A stretch of DNA of 64,000 bases from Verrucomicrobiia bacterium (GCA_031290985.1 JARLJW010000111.1:116104-180103), one strand, 5' to 3'; counted from the stretch's first letter, positions 1 to 8,158 are shown. The notes: a model not told the origin generated them from the sequence alone. Translations and numbers: made by a program.

Positions 1-2
1 TG

Positions 3-1070
3 AACTATTCCTGCGTCCTGAAAAAAGGCGAACGCATCCTGCTGGACATGATCGATGTGCCCGATGAGTTCACCGTTGAGATGATCCGCGCCGTGCGCCA
101 AGCGGGGGCGACGCCCTTCGTGGAAACCCGCCACAGCCGCGTGGGCCGCGAACAACTGATCGGCATGACCGCCGCGCAGGCGGCGGATGTGCGCGACCTC
201 GAACTGTTCCGCATGAAAAAAATGTCGGCCTACGTCGCCATCCGCGGCGCGGACAACATGAACGAGAACTCCGATGTGCCGAGCGACCGGATGAAGATGT
301 ATTCCAAGGTCATCCGCCCCGTCCTGGATTACCGCGTGAACCAGACCCGCTGGTGCGTGTTGCGCTGGCCCACGCCCAGCATGGCCCAGGCCGCGGGCAT
401 GAGCACCGAGGCCTTCGAGAATCTTTACTTCGACGTCTGCACCATGGATTACGCCAAGATGGCCCGGGCCATGACGCCGCTGGAGAAGCGCATGAAAAAG
501 ACGGACCGCGTTCGCCTCGTCGCGCCGGGCACCGACCTGACCTTCAGCATCAAGGGCATCGGCGCGAAGAAATGCGAAGGCACCCGCAACATCCCGGATG
601 GCGAGGTCTTCTCCTGCCCCACCTTGAAATCCGCCAACGGCGTCATCACCTTCAACACCCCGACGCTGTATTCCGGCACCAAGTTCGAGGGGGTGAAACT
701 CGAACTGAAGGACGGCAAAGTCGTCCACGCCACCGCCAACAACACGAAGCGCCTGAATGAGATCTTGGACACGGATGCCGGCGCCCGCTACATCGGGGAA
801 TTTTCCCTCGGCTTCAATCCGTATATCAAAAGTCCCATGTGCGACATCCTGTTTGATGAAAAGATCGCCGGCTCGCTGCACTTCACGCCGGGCCAGGCCT
901 ACGAGGATTGCGGCAACGGCAACAAGAGCGCCATCCACTGGGACATGGTCCTCATCCAGCGCAAGGAATGGGGCGGCGGCGAAGTTTGGTTCGACGGTGA
1001 ACTCATCCGCAAAGACGGCCTCTTCCTGCCCAAGGACCTGAAGCCGCTCAACCCGGAAAATCTCAAGTGA
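3..1070 (+). CDS. M29 family aminopeptidase, 5' partial
   Basis: Metal-dependent exopeptidase of the thermophilic aminopeptidase (AmpT/AmpS, M29) family, which removes N-terminal residues from peptides in the cytoplasm. The frame is already open at base 3 (NYSCVLKKGE...), so the gene begins before the window and the ATG at 48 is internal. Family signatures are visible: GADNMNENSDVPSDRM in the N-terminal half, GTRNIPDGEVF and TPTLYSG in the middle, then GEFSLGFNP, GSLHFTPGQAY and IHWDMV, which carry the Glu and His metal ligands and the catalytic Tyr region. The protein ends normally at a TGA, with no truncation at the 3' side. Family assignment is secure; substrate range is not known. Confidence 0.9.
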   Translation, partial: NYSCVLKKGERILLDMIDVPDEFTVEMIRAVRQAGATPFVETRHSRVGREQLIGMTAAQAADVRDLELFRMKKMSAYVAIRGADNMNENSDVPSDRMKMYSKVIRPVLDYRVNQTRWCVLRWPTPSMAQAAGMSTEAFENLYFDVCTMDYAKMARAMTPLEKRMKKTDRVRLVAPGTDLTFSIKGIGAKKCEGTRNIPDGEVFSCPTLKSANGVITFNTPTLYSGTKFEGVKLELKDGKVVHATANNTKRLNEILDTDAGARYIGEFSLGFNPYIKSPMCDILFDEKIAGSLHFTPGQAYEDCGNGNKSAIHWDMVLIQRKEWGGGEVWFDGELIRKDGLFLPKDLKPLNPENLK

Positions 1071-1388
1071 TTTGGCAACGTAATGGGTGCCGGTTACCGC
1101 AAATTTTCTTAACCCTGGATGCCCACGGTGGCTTGAACCGTTAACCCTTCGCCCCGCCTGCGATGGTAGGGCGCGTCGCTCCGCGCGCGCCGCCGGTTGC
1201 AACAAAAACGTGCTAACCTGCGTGATGCAAGGGCCTGCCTGTGTACCGGCAGAATCTTGGCAAATAAATGACGGCCAATCACCCGGCATTCCGCCGCCAG
1301 CCACCCTTTTCACCGGCCCAAAAACAAAAAAACGGGCGTCAGTTTCCTGCCGCCCGCCAAGTTTGTAATCCAAAAACTTATGCTCCGC
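1071..1388. other. Intergenic region between convergent genes
   Basis: About 320 bases between the M29 gene and the convergent lysR. ORF 1087..1368 in it has no recognisable domain and a low-complexity Arg/Pro/Cys composition, so I do not call it. The stretch holds a GC-rich inverted segment near 1166-1191 (GTAGGGCGCG ... CGCGCGCC), of the dispersed-hairpin kind seen between genes elsewhere in the window, and the lysR terminator at 1322-1356. Confidence 0.6.
1322..1356 (-). terminator. Intrinsic terminator of the lysR gene
   Basis: Read on the minus strand, CGGGCG-g-CAG-GAAA-CTG-a-CGCCCG forms a nearly continuous stem closed by a GAAA tetraloop and is followed directly by a run of seven T. 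It lies about 33 bases after the lysR stop codon. Confidence 0.8.
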
Positions 1389-2270
1389 TCAGAGCGAATC
1401 CTTGAGGATCGAGAGGAACTGCTTCATCGCCGGTGACAGCACCTTGTTCTTCTTGTAGATCGCCGCCAGCGGCCGGTAAAACTCGCCGTCCTCAATCGTC
1501 ACGGAGGCCAGCGTCGACTTGTTCAGTTCCTGCGTCACCGTGCCCAGCGGCACGATCGAGATGCCCGCGTCGATCTCCACCGCGCGCTTCACGGTCTCGA
1601 CGTTGTCGAACTCCATGACGTGCTTCACCTCGACATCGTGCTCCTTCAAGATCTTGTCCAGCGCCTTGCGCGTGGGGATGTCCGGCTCGAAACCGATGAC
1701 CTTCTGCCCCGCGAGCTGCTTCAGCTTGATGCTCTTCTGCTTCGTGAACGGATGCCCCGGATGGCAGATCAGCACCAGCGGTTCCTTGCGCAGCGGAATG
1801 ATTTCCAGCTTGGAATCCTTCACCGGATACGCCACCAGGCCCAGATCCACCACGTTGCTCAACACATCATCATACACCTGGTTCGCGCGGCGGTACTCCA
1901 CGTGGATGTTCACCGTGGGATAGCTCTTCATGAACTTCTTGATGTACGGCGGCAGGTCGTGCAGGCCGATCGAGTAGATCGTGGCCACGCGGATGGTGCC
2001 GGAGATGATGTCCTTCAATTCCGCGAGCTTGTTGTGCAGGGAATCGTAGGTCTGGATGATCTGCTTGCTGTAGTCATACAGCACCTGGCCCTCGCGGGTG
2101 AGCCGGAATTTTTTCTTGCTGCGTTCAATCAGCAGCGACTTGAACGTCCGTTCCAGCGCGCTGATCTGCTGGCTGACAGCCGACTGGGTGACCCCGTTGA
2201 TGGTCGCGGCCTTGGTGAAACTCTCCGTTTCCGCAAGATCGCAAAAAACTTTCAAGCTTTCGATTTGCAT
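1389..2270 (-). CDS. LysR family transcriptional regulator
   Basis: DNA-binding regulator of 293 residues, the usual family length. The N-terminal winged helix-turn-helix is clear (residues about 1-60: SFTKAATINGVTQSAVSQQI, then LERTFKSLLIERSKKKFRLT). The rest is the periplasmic-binding-protein-like effector domain, with CysB/CysL-like spacing and an IRVATIYSIGLHDLPPYIKK start. No target gene is divergent from it: the upstream neighbour is a kinase on the same strand, so its main target lies elsewhere or it mainly controls itself. Two similar GTTG/CAAC palindromes lie upstream of its start. It has its own terminator. The effector is unknown. Confidence 0.93.
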   Translation of the reverse strand: MQIESLKVFCDLAETESFTKAATINGVTQSAVSQQISALERTFKSLLIERSKKKFRLTREGQVLYDYSKQIIQTYDSLHNKLAELKDIISGTIRVATIYSIGLHDLPPYIKKFMKSYPTVNIHVEYRRANQVYDDVLSNVVDLGLVAYPVKDSKLEIIPLRKEPLVLICHPGHPFTKQKSIKLKQLAGQKVIGFEPDIPTRKALDKILKEHDVEVKHVMEFDNVETVKRAVEIDAGISIVPLGTVTQELNKSTLASVTIEDGEFYRPLAAIYKKNKVLSPAMKQFLSILKDSL

Positions 2271-2274
2271 AAGG

Positions 2275-2387
2275 ATTATTAAACCATAATGTTGCTTACA
2301 GTCAACTGCTGTTATGCTTATGAGGCACCCGGATTTTGCGATTCTTACAACGGCTTTTGCACAGGGTGAAGTTGAATAAGGTCAACT
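2275..2387 (-). promoter_or_regulatory. Candidate LysR autoregulatory region with two palindromes
   Basis: Two related 17-base sites, GTTG-N6-GTCAACT, lie at 2291-2307 and 2371-2387, exactly 80 bases apart, in the 278-base gap upstream of lysR. They match at 13 of 17 positions and have the dyad, T-N11-A-like shape of LysR boxes. A further dyad, ATTAT-N6-ATAAT, sits at 2275-2290 next to the start codon. The sequence shows the repeats; binding by this LysR is inferred. Confidence 0.4.
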
Positions 2388-2479
2388 ATGTCGCGCTGCG
2401 ACGCTGTCGAAGCTCGCAGCCGGTGGCTTATCCCAGCCGAACGCCGGGCATCGCCCCGGCAATTTGACGCTCAATTGCT

Positions 2480-2500
2480 CAAAAAGCCAGGGCTTGGCTC
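2480..2500 (-). terminator. Probable terminator of the hybrid kinase gene
   Basis: On the minus strand AGCCA-AGCCC-TGGCT is followed by TTTTG, about 50 bases after the kinase stop codon. The stem is only five pairs, so this is a moderate call. Confidence 0.45.
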
Positions 2501-2548
2501 CGGGCGCTTTGGCCTGGTTTCAGACCGGCGGCCAGGGTGCGCCGGTGC

Positions 2549-4072
2549 TCACGACTCCAGCGCCGCCTTCACCTTTTGCAGCAGTTCCGTGCTGGTGAAT
2601 GGTTTTTGCAGATAGCCCGAAGCAGCCTGCTTGTCCTCCGGCAAAACATAGCCGCTCGTGCACATGATCGGCAGATCCAGCCCCTGCTTCCGGACGCGTT
2701 CGATCAGCTCCCGCCCGCCCATGCCCGGCATCACCAGATCCGTCACGATCAGGTCGACCTTCACCCCCGGCTGCGCCAGCACCTGCAGCGCCTTCTGCCC
2801 GTTGTTCGCCGTCAAGACCTTGTAGCCGAACTCCGACAAGATCGTCTCCGACATCGTCAGCAACAGGCCTTCATCATCCACCACCAGCACCGTGGCCGTC
2901 CCGCGCAAGCCCGTGTCCGCCACGCCCGAATTATGGATGCGGCTCTTTTCCGCCGGCAGATACACCCGCGCCGAGGTGCCCTTCCCCGGCATGGAGGAAA
3001 TCGCCACGCCCCCGCCGTGGTTGGAGATGATCCCGTACACCAGCGCCAATCCCAGCCCGCGATGAGGCGCCTTCTTTGTCGTGAAAAACGGTTCAAAAAT
3101 CCGCGGCAACGCCTCCGCCTCGATGCCCGAGCCCGTGTCGGAAATCTCCACGCATACATACGCGCCCGCCGCCAGCCGCACGTTCCGGTCCTGCGTCGCC
3201 TGCGTCAGCTCCACGTTGCGCGTCTGCACCGAGATCGACCCGCTCATCGCCGAATGGCTGAACGATTCCACCGCGTTCTCCAGAATCTTGGTCAGCGCCT
3301 GCTGCACCTTCACCTCCTCGAACCGCGATTCGAAGAGCGACCGCTCCAGGTTCTGGTTCCAGCTGAACCGCGCGCCCTGCGCGTTGCGGAAAAACTCCAC
3401 GCACCGGGTGACCAGCTGGTTCAGGTTGCCCGCCGGGGCGCGGCGCGATTCCTTCTCCTGCCGGCTGAACAGCGCGAGTTCGCTCGCGATTTCCGCCGCG
3501 CGCGCCGCCGACTTCTCCACCTCCAGCAGCGAACGCCGCCAGGGATGGTCCGCCTCCGCCTTGCCCAGCAACAACGAGGTGTGCGCCAGCACGCCCGTCA
3601 GGGCGTTGTTGAAATCAAGGGAAACCGTCCGGGCCAGTTGCAGCACGCAATCCAGCTTCTGCTTCAGCGCGGCATCGCCTTCCGTCGCGGACTTCGCCTC
3701 CGGCACCGCCTCGCCCTCGCTGATGCCGGACAGCAATTGCAGCACCAGCCATTTCTCTCCGTTGTTGTTGAACTGGCAGATCGCCGCCGTGAAGGTCGCC
3801 ATCGTCCCGCTCGAGGTCTTGAATTTCAGCGTCGTCGTCGCCGCCGGCGATTGCAGCCACAACGAGACAAATTCCGTCGCCCCGCCCCCGTTTTCCGGCG
3901 ACCAGATGGCCGCCAGTTGCGCCGGGGCCGCCGTCAGCGCCGCCCCAAACACACTCTTTGCCGCCGTGTTCGCCAGCATCACCGCCCCCGCCGTGTTCAC
4001 CAGCAAAGCCGGCCACGTCGCGTTCTCCAGACCAAATACAACTTCAGGTTTCATCAAGACAATCCAGCGCAA
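2549..4072 (-). CDS. Hybrid histidine kinase-receiver with no phosphoacceptor His
   Basis: A soluble 507-residue signalling protein. Residues about 8-125 look like a PAS-type sensor, about 135-210 is the dimerisation/phosphoacceptor helix pair, about 215-375 the HATPase domain (DTGSGI and GLGLALVYGI boxes, Asn in KILENAVESF) and about 390-505 a receiver (VVDDEG acidic pair, phosphoacceptor Asp in VTDLVMPGM, Lys in QKPF). The usual H of the AHDFNN motif is Leu here: SLDFNN, Leu152, codon CTT at 3617-3619. The ATP-binding boxes and receiver look intact, so it may act in trans, as a phosphatase, or as a degenerate sensor. No membrane segment is seen. MKPEVVFG, six codons in, is an equally good start (4054). 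Confidence 0.88.
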   Translation of the reverse strand: MRWIVLMKPEVVFGLENATWPALLVNTAGAVMLANTAAKSVFGAALTAAPAQLAAIWSPENGGGATEFVSLWLQSPAATTTLKFKTSSGTMATFTAAICQFNNNGEKWLVLQLLSGISEGEAVPEAKSATEGDAALKQKLDCVLQLARTVSLDFNNALTGVLAHTSLLLGKAEADHPWRRSLLEVEKSAARAAEIASELALFSRQEKESRRAPAGNLNQLVTRCVEFFRNAQGARFSWNQNLERSLFESRFEEVKVQQALTKILENAVESFSHSAMSGSISVQTRNVELTQATQDRNVRLAAGAYVCVEISDTGSGIEAEALPRIFEPFFTTKKAPHRGLGLALVYGIISNHGGGVAISSMPGKGTSARVYLPAEKSRIHNSGVADTGLRGTATVLVVDDEGLLLTMSETILSEFGYKVLTANNGQKALQVLAQPGVKVDLIVTDLVMPGMGGRELIERVRKQGLDLPIMCTSGYVLPEDKQAASGYLQKPFTSTELLQKVKAALES

Positions 4073-4097
4073 CAGGCTACAACTTTTCCCGCATAAT

Positions 4098-4496
4098 TCA
4101 AGGAACGAGAACGAAAGCCGACGGCAGCAGTCCCTTCACCGTAAATTTGCGGATGGTCTTCAGATCATCACTGTCGGCTATGAACACCTTCGCATCACCT
4201 GCGTATTCGCGCAACAACTGCCGGCACGCCCCGCAGGGCATCGGCCCGCCGTCGCACCGCGCCACCACCGCCACCGCCACAAAATCCCGCCGTCCGTCCG
4301 TCAGCGCCTTGAACAGCGCTATGCGCTCCGCGCAGCACGTCAGGCCGTAGCTCGCGCTCTCCACGTTCGCCCCGCCGATCACCTCGCCGCGCTTCGTCAG
4401 CAGCGCCGCCCCCACCTTGAACTTGGAATACGGCGACACCGAGCCCAGCCGCGCCTCCGCGGCGGCCGCGATCAATTTTTTAGGATCAATTTTCAT
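4098..4496 (-). CDS. cdd: Cytidine deaminase
   Basis: Hydrolytic deamination of cytidine and deoxycytidine to uridine and deoxyuridine in pyrimidine salvage. At 132 residues it has the length of the tetrameric type. The substrate motif NVESASYGLTCCAE carries one zinc cysteine and the catalytic Glu, and PCGACRQ gives the other two zinc cysteines. It sits 26 bases upstream of the kinase gene and 76 bases downstream of purine nucleoside phosphorylase on the same strand, a sensible nucleoside-salvage pair. Confidence 0.95.
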   Translation of the reverse strand: MKIDPKKLIAAAAEARLGSVSPYSKFKVGAALLTKRGEVIGGANVESASYGLTCCAERIALFKALTDGRRDFVAVAVVARCDGGPMPCGACRQLLREYAGDAKVFIADSDDLKTIRKFTVKGLLPSAFVLVP

Positions 4497-4507
4497 TTCT
4501 TAATCGC

Positions 4508-4574
4508 AACCACGAATGGACACAAATAGACACGAATTATTTCCATTTGTGTTCATTCGTGTTTATTTGTGGTT
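4508..4574. repeat. Inverted repeat built from decamers
   Basis: A 67-base imperfect palindrome fills the gap between the cdd and PNP genes. The left arm is three near-identical decamers (CACGAATGGA, CACAAATAGA, CACGAATTAT) and the right arm mirrors them with mostly transition differences. It ends inside the PNP stop codon. It could fold into a long hairpin between the two coding regions. It resembles the dispersed CACGAAT-type intergenic repeats known from environmental genomes. Confidence 0.7.
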
Positions 4575-5394
4575 ACTGTTTCCCGTACAACTCCGCGAAC
4601 CCTTTCATCAACGCCGCCCCTGACTTCTTCACCCGCTCCGCCGTCTCCAAAACCTCCGTATGCGACAACTTGTCCTTGCTGATGCCCGCCGCGAGGTTGG
4701 TGACACAGGACACCGCCGCCACGTTCAAACCCAGTTGCCGCGCCACAATCGCCTCCGGCACCGTGCTCATCCCCACCGCATCCGCGCCCAGCCCCGCAAA
4801 CGCCCGGATCTCCGCCGGCGTCTCATAACTCGGCCCGCTCACCGCCAGATAGACGCCCCGCTGCAGCTTCAAGTTGCAGCTTTTTCCCGCTTTAAACAGC
4901 AGTTCACGCAGCTGCGGGTCATACGCCTCCGTCAAATCTACAAAGCGCGGCAACCCGGGGATCGCCGGCCCGCGCAACGGATTCGCACCCATCAAATTGA
5001 TATGGTCGGTCAACACCATGAAGTCCCCGGCCCGGAAATTTTTATTGATGCCCCCCGCCGCATTCGTCAGCAGCAGGTCCGTGATGCCGAACGCCGCCAG
5101 CGTCCGCACCGCGAACGTCACGCGCTCCATCTCATGCCCCTCGTAAAAATGCGCCCGCCCGCTCAACACCAGCACCGGTGTCTTGCCCAAATGTCCGAAA
5201 TACAATTCCCCCGCATGACCGCTGACGGTCGGTTTGGGAAACCCGGGAATCTTGGCGTAGGGAATCTGCTTCACCACCTTCAGTTCAGCCAGCACATGAT
5301 GAAACCCGCTGCCCAGCACAATGGCGAGCGTGGGACGCAGTTTGGAAACGGTTTTAAGCCGCGCAGCGGCGGTTTGCGAAGTGGCTTGCTTCAT
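4573..5394 (-). CDS. punA: Purine nucleoside phosphorylase (trimeric type)
   Basis: Phosphorolysis of inosine and guanosine to the free base and ribose-1-phosphate in purine salvage. The 273 residues match the trimeric PNP family: GSGF phosphate loop near residue 28, GHAGELYFG, GRAHFYEGHE, TNAAGGINKNF, GPSYETPAEI with the purine-site Glu, GMSTVPE, and SCVTNLAAGI with the base-binding Asn. Its ATG overlaps the TGA of the broken ATPase gene by four bases (ATGA), so it may have been translationally coupled to it. The symbol follows Bacillus usage. Confidence 0.93.
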   Translation of the reverse strand: MKQATSQTAAARLKTVSKLRPTLAIVLGSGFHHVLAELKVVKQIPYAKIPGFPKPTVSGHAGELYFGHLGKTPVLVLSGRAHFYEGHEMERVTFAVRTLAAFGITDLLLTNAAGGINKNFRAGDFMVLTDHINLMGANPLRGPAIPGLPRFVDLTEAYDPQLRELLFKAGKSCNLKLQRGVYLAVSGPSYETPAEIRAFAGLGADAVGMSTVPEAIVARQLGLNVAAVSCVTNLAAGISKDKLSHTEVLETAERVKKSGAALMKGFAELYGKQ

Positions 5395-6182
5395 TTTCGT
5401 TCTTTTGATTTCAAATCTTCATCTTCCGCGGACAATAAAATCTCCAACATGCGCTCATGCCGGTTCAGAAAATCCTTCGTGACCTGGTAATGCTCGGTCT
5501 CGGTGTATTTGATTTCCTTTATCCCATCTTCCGAAAAATGGTAAATCCGCGCATTCGGGTAGGCTAACAGAATGGGTGAATGCGTGGCGATGATGATTTG
5601 TGATTGGTGATAGACCAACCGATGCAAGATGGTCAATACGCTCAATTGCCGTTGCGGCGAAAGCGCGGCCTCCGGTTCATCAAACAAATAAACCCCGTCG
5701 CCTTGCAACCGGTTTGCCAAAAGCGAAAGAAAGGCCTCGCCGTGTGATTGCGCATGCAAGGATTAGCCACCGTAGCTAAATTCGGCGCTTAGATCGTCAA
5801 TCTGTGAAGCCAGGTTGTAAAAACTTTCCGCCCGCAAAAAGTAATGGTCGGTTGGGCGACCGATTCCGCGCTCAACCCGGATGAATTCGCCCAAGTTGGA
5901 ATGGGTTTCCCGCGTGGCAAAATTAAAGTTTTTGCTGCCGCCTTCCGCATTGAACCCCAATTTCACCGCCAACGCCTCCAGCAAGGTGGATTTGCCCGAA
6001 CCATTTTCACCCACAAAAAAAGTCACGGCCGGATGAAATTCCAGCCGGTGCAAATGCCGGATGGCCGGGACGGAGAATGGATATTCATCAAAGCTCGTCA
6101 CGGCATCGCGCTCCAGCCGGACCGCATTGATCAATGACCGCTTGATGACGGCATCGCCCGCCTTGGCCTTTATTTTGCTCAC
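5391..6182 (-). pseudogene. AAA-type ATPase interrupted by one in-frame stop
   Basis: Small predicted ATPase of the AAA_21/ABC-like kind. The first piece (5763-6182, 139 aa) has the Walker A loop GENGSGKSTLLEAL; the second (5391-5759) has the signature-like QSHGEAFLSLL, Walker B VYLFDEPEAALSP and the H-loop ATHSPIL. Both lie in one frame, separated only by TAA at 5763-5765, in FSYGG-stop-SLHAQSHGE. Relatives, as I recall them, have Lys at that place (AAA to TAA is one substitution). The second ORF in the track starts at a TTG that is really a Leu codon. Walker A and B are therefore on different pieces and the gene is probably inactive, unless the stop is read through or is a sequencing error. 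Confidence 0.8.
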
Positions 6183-6238
6183 TTTATGACAGTTAATCCT
6201 TACTTGAGCATTAGGTCAAATCGGTTAAATTGGCTGGT

Positions 6239-6448
6239 ATGAAGAACTGGATTGTCGCCGACCCGGAACATTTGGGCGGAAGCCCGCGTGTGCGCGGTAC
6301 ACGCATTTCCATGGCGCTCATCCTGGAGTCGCTCGCCGCTGGTATGTCCGTCGCCGAAATCGTGGATGCTTATCCAAGCCTCACCGAGGAATCTGTGTGC
6401 GGCGCGCTGACTGAGCTGGCTCATCAGAAGGAACTGCAACCAGTGTGA
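6239..6448 (+). CDS. DUF433 antitoxin-like protein
   Basis: A 69-residue protein of the DUF433 family (VapB45-like), a small winged-helix DNA-binding fold usually paired with a PIN-like DUF5615 partner. Typical features are the WIVADPEHLGGSPRVRGTRI start, MALILESLAAGMSVAEIV and the YPSLTEESVCGAL helix. I prefer the ATG at 6239 over the track's TTG at 6230. Its TGA overlaps the GTG start of the next gene (GTGA), the usual coupling of such pairs. Presumably it represses the pair and neutralises the partner. Confidence 0.85.
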   Translation: MKNWIVADPEHLGGSPRVRGTRISMALILESLAAGMSVAEIVDAYPSLTEESVCGALTELAHQKELQPV

Positions 6449-6773
6449 AAATCCTGCTGGACGAGAACCTGCCGCAAAAACTCGTTGCCGCCCTGCGCGC
6501 GGAAGGCCATAAGGTGGAATCGGTGATCACATTGAAAATGCAGGGCTTGGACAATGGCCGGCTTTATAAATTTGCGATCCAAAATTTTGACGTCTGCTTT
6601 ACGCGCGATTTCGGGTTCATCCATAATGCCCGCCGGGCACACCACCGGAACATTTTAAATTATTGCGTGTGACCTTGCCGCAAAAACCACAGGACGCATT
6701 CATCAAGGATTTCACCGCCGCATTTCGCACGACAGACTTGAGCAAGTTTCAGCACGGCAACGACTGGCCGTGA
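6445..6773 (+). pseudogene. DUF5615 PIN-like toxin, frameshifted near its end
   Basis: Starts at GTG 6445 inside the antitoxin stop. The N-terminal two thirds is a good DUF5615 domain: MKILLDENLPQKL with the first acidic residue, GHKVESV, then FDVCFTRDFGFIHNAR with the second acidic cluster. The frame stops at 6672 after 75 residues, short for the family (about 100-115). The frame offset by two continues without stops as VTLPQKPQDAFIKDF ... FQHGNDWP to a TGA at 6771-6773, which reads like the missing C-terminus. The junction is GCGTGTGACC, so a duplicated GT dinucleotide explains the shift. The toxin may be inactive or may work as a truncated form. Confidence 0.65.
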
Positions 6774-6775
6774 CT

Positions 6776-7951
6776 TCACTTCTTCCCCGCCACCGCCGCC
6801 ACATGCCGCTCAATGCGCGTCGCCGCCTCCACGAGCTGCTCGTAGCTCGTCGCAAAACAGGCGCGGCAAAAACCCCTGCCGTTCTCGCCGAACGCCGTGC
6901 CCGGCACGATGGCCACCTTCTCCGTCTGCAGCAAACTGATGGCAAAATCTTTTTCGTTCATCCCCGTCATGGACACGTCCGGGAACGCATAAAATGACCC
7001 GCGCGGCAGATGACACTTGAGCCCGATCTCATTGAACCGGCGCACGATGAAGTCGCGCCGCCGATGATACTGGTCGCGCATCTTCTTCATGCCGTCCTCG
7101 CCGCGCACCAGCGCCTCGATGGCCGCCTCCTGGCTGATGATCGAGGCGCACAGCATCGAGTATTGATGCACCTTCATCATCGCCTCAATGAGCGCCGCCG
7201 GTCCGCACGCATAACCGATGCGCCAGCCCGTCATCGCAAACGCCTTGGAAAAGCCGTGCAGGAAAATCACGCGTTCCTTCATCCCCGGCAAACTCGCGAT
7301 GCTCGTATGCACGCCCTCGAACGTCAGCTCGGAATAAATCTCGTCGCTCAGCACGATCAGATCTTTTTCCACCGCGAACTTCGCGATCGCCTCAATCTGC
7401 GCGCGGTCGCACGTGCCACCCGTCGGATTGCACGGCAGGTTCAGCATCAGCACCTTGCAACCCGGCTGCCACGCCGCGCGCAACGCCTCCACCGTCAGCG
7501 CAAAATTATCCTTCGCAAACGTCGGCACCGGCACCGGAATGCCATGCGCCAGCGTGATGCTCGGTGAATAACTCACATAGCACGGCTGGTGATACATCAC
7601 CTTGTCACCCGGATTGATCAACGCCCGGCACGCCAGATCCAGCCCCTCGCTCACGCCCACGGTGATGATGACCTCATTCTCCGGCACATAACTGGCGGAG
7701 AAATTTTTCTCCACGTATTTACAGATGGCCCGGCGCAGTTCGAGCAGCCCAAGGTTCGACGTGTAATGCGTCTTGCCCTTCTCCAGCGCGTAGATGCCCG
7801 CCTCGCGGATATGCCACGGCGTGTCAAAATCCGGTTCGCCCACCCCCAGCGAGATGGCGTCCTTCATCTTCGCGACAATGTCAAAAAAATCGCGGATGCC
7901 TGACTTGGGCAGGTTGACGACGTGCTTGGCGATGAAACGTGATTGGTCCAT
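6776..7951 (-). CDS. Class I/II PLP-dependent aminotransferase
   Basis: A 391-residue fold-type I aminotransferase of the aspartate/aromatic/alanine group, moving an amino group between an amino acid and a 2-oxo acid. Visible features are the GVGEPDFDTP N-terminus, YTSNLGLLELR, NLPCNPTGG, the DEIYSEL region with the PLP-binding Asp and Tyr, the Schiff-base Lys in HGFSKAFAMTGWRIGY, and the C-terminal Arg of GFCRACFA expected to bind the substrate carboxylate. An Lrp/AsnC-type regulator lies just upstream on the same strand, which suggests amino-acid-responsive control. The exact substrate is not readable from sequence. Confidence 0.92.
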   Translation of the reverse strand: MDQSRFIAKHVVNLPKSGIRDFFDIVAKMKDAISLGVGEPDFDTPWHIREAGIYALEKGKTHYTSNLGLLELRRAICKYVEKNFSASYVPENEVIITVGVSEGLDLACRALINPGDKVMYHQPCYVSYSPSITLAHGIPVPVPTFAKDNFALTVEALRAAWQPGCKVLMLNLPCNPTGGTCDRAQIEAIAKFAVEKDLIVLSDEIYSELTFEGVHTSIASLPGMKERVIFLHGFSKAFAMTGWRIGYACGPAALIEAMMKVHQYSMLCASIISQEAAIEALVRGEDGMKKMRDQYHRRRDFIVRRFNEIGLKCHLPRGSFYAFPDVSMTGMNEKDFAISLLQTEKVAIVPGTAFGENGRGFCRACFATSYEQLVEAATRIERHVAAVAGKK

Positions 7952-8070
7952 GAAATCAGCGGAGCGCCGGTCTCCGACCCGGCGTGTTGGCGTATGTTAT
8001 TTGCCCCTTACCAAAAATAAATTGAAACGCAGGATTTACCACGCACCCGCTCGAAACGCACAAACGCTGT

Positions 8071-8109
8071 CCCCTCGCCCCCCTGGGGGAGAGGGCTAGG
8101 GTGAGGGGG
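8071..8109. repeat. GC-rich hairpin repeat
   Basis: CCCCTCGCCCCC-CTG-GGGGAGAGGG followed by CTAGGGTGAGGGG forms a strong hairpin in the 207-base gap between the lrp-like gene and the aminotransferase gene. This sequence type is a widespread intergenic repeat in many bacterial genomes. It may attenuate transcription between the two genes. Confidence 0.65.
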
Positions 8110-8158
8110 AAGCGCACGTTCATCTTCACAACGGATTATCTATTTCCACCACGCAGAA

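Noticed and set aside
1087-1368. 93-residue plus-strand ORF after the aminopeptidase gene.
   Set aside because: No domain, odd composition, and it overlaps a repeat-like segment and the lysR terminator.
5391-5759. The second ATPase piece as a separate gene starting MHAQSHGE.
   Set aside because: The start codon is a TTG that encodes the conserved Leu in SLHAQSHGE. The piece lacks Walker A and is in frame with the first piece.
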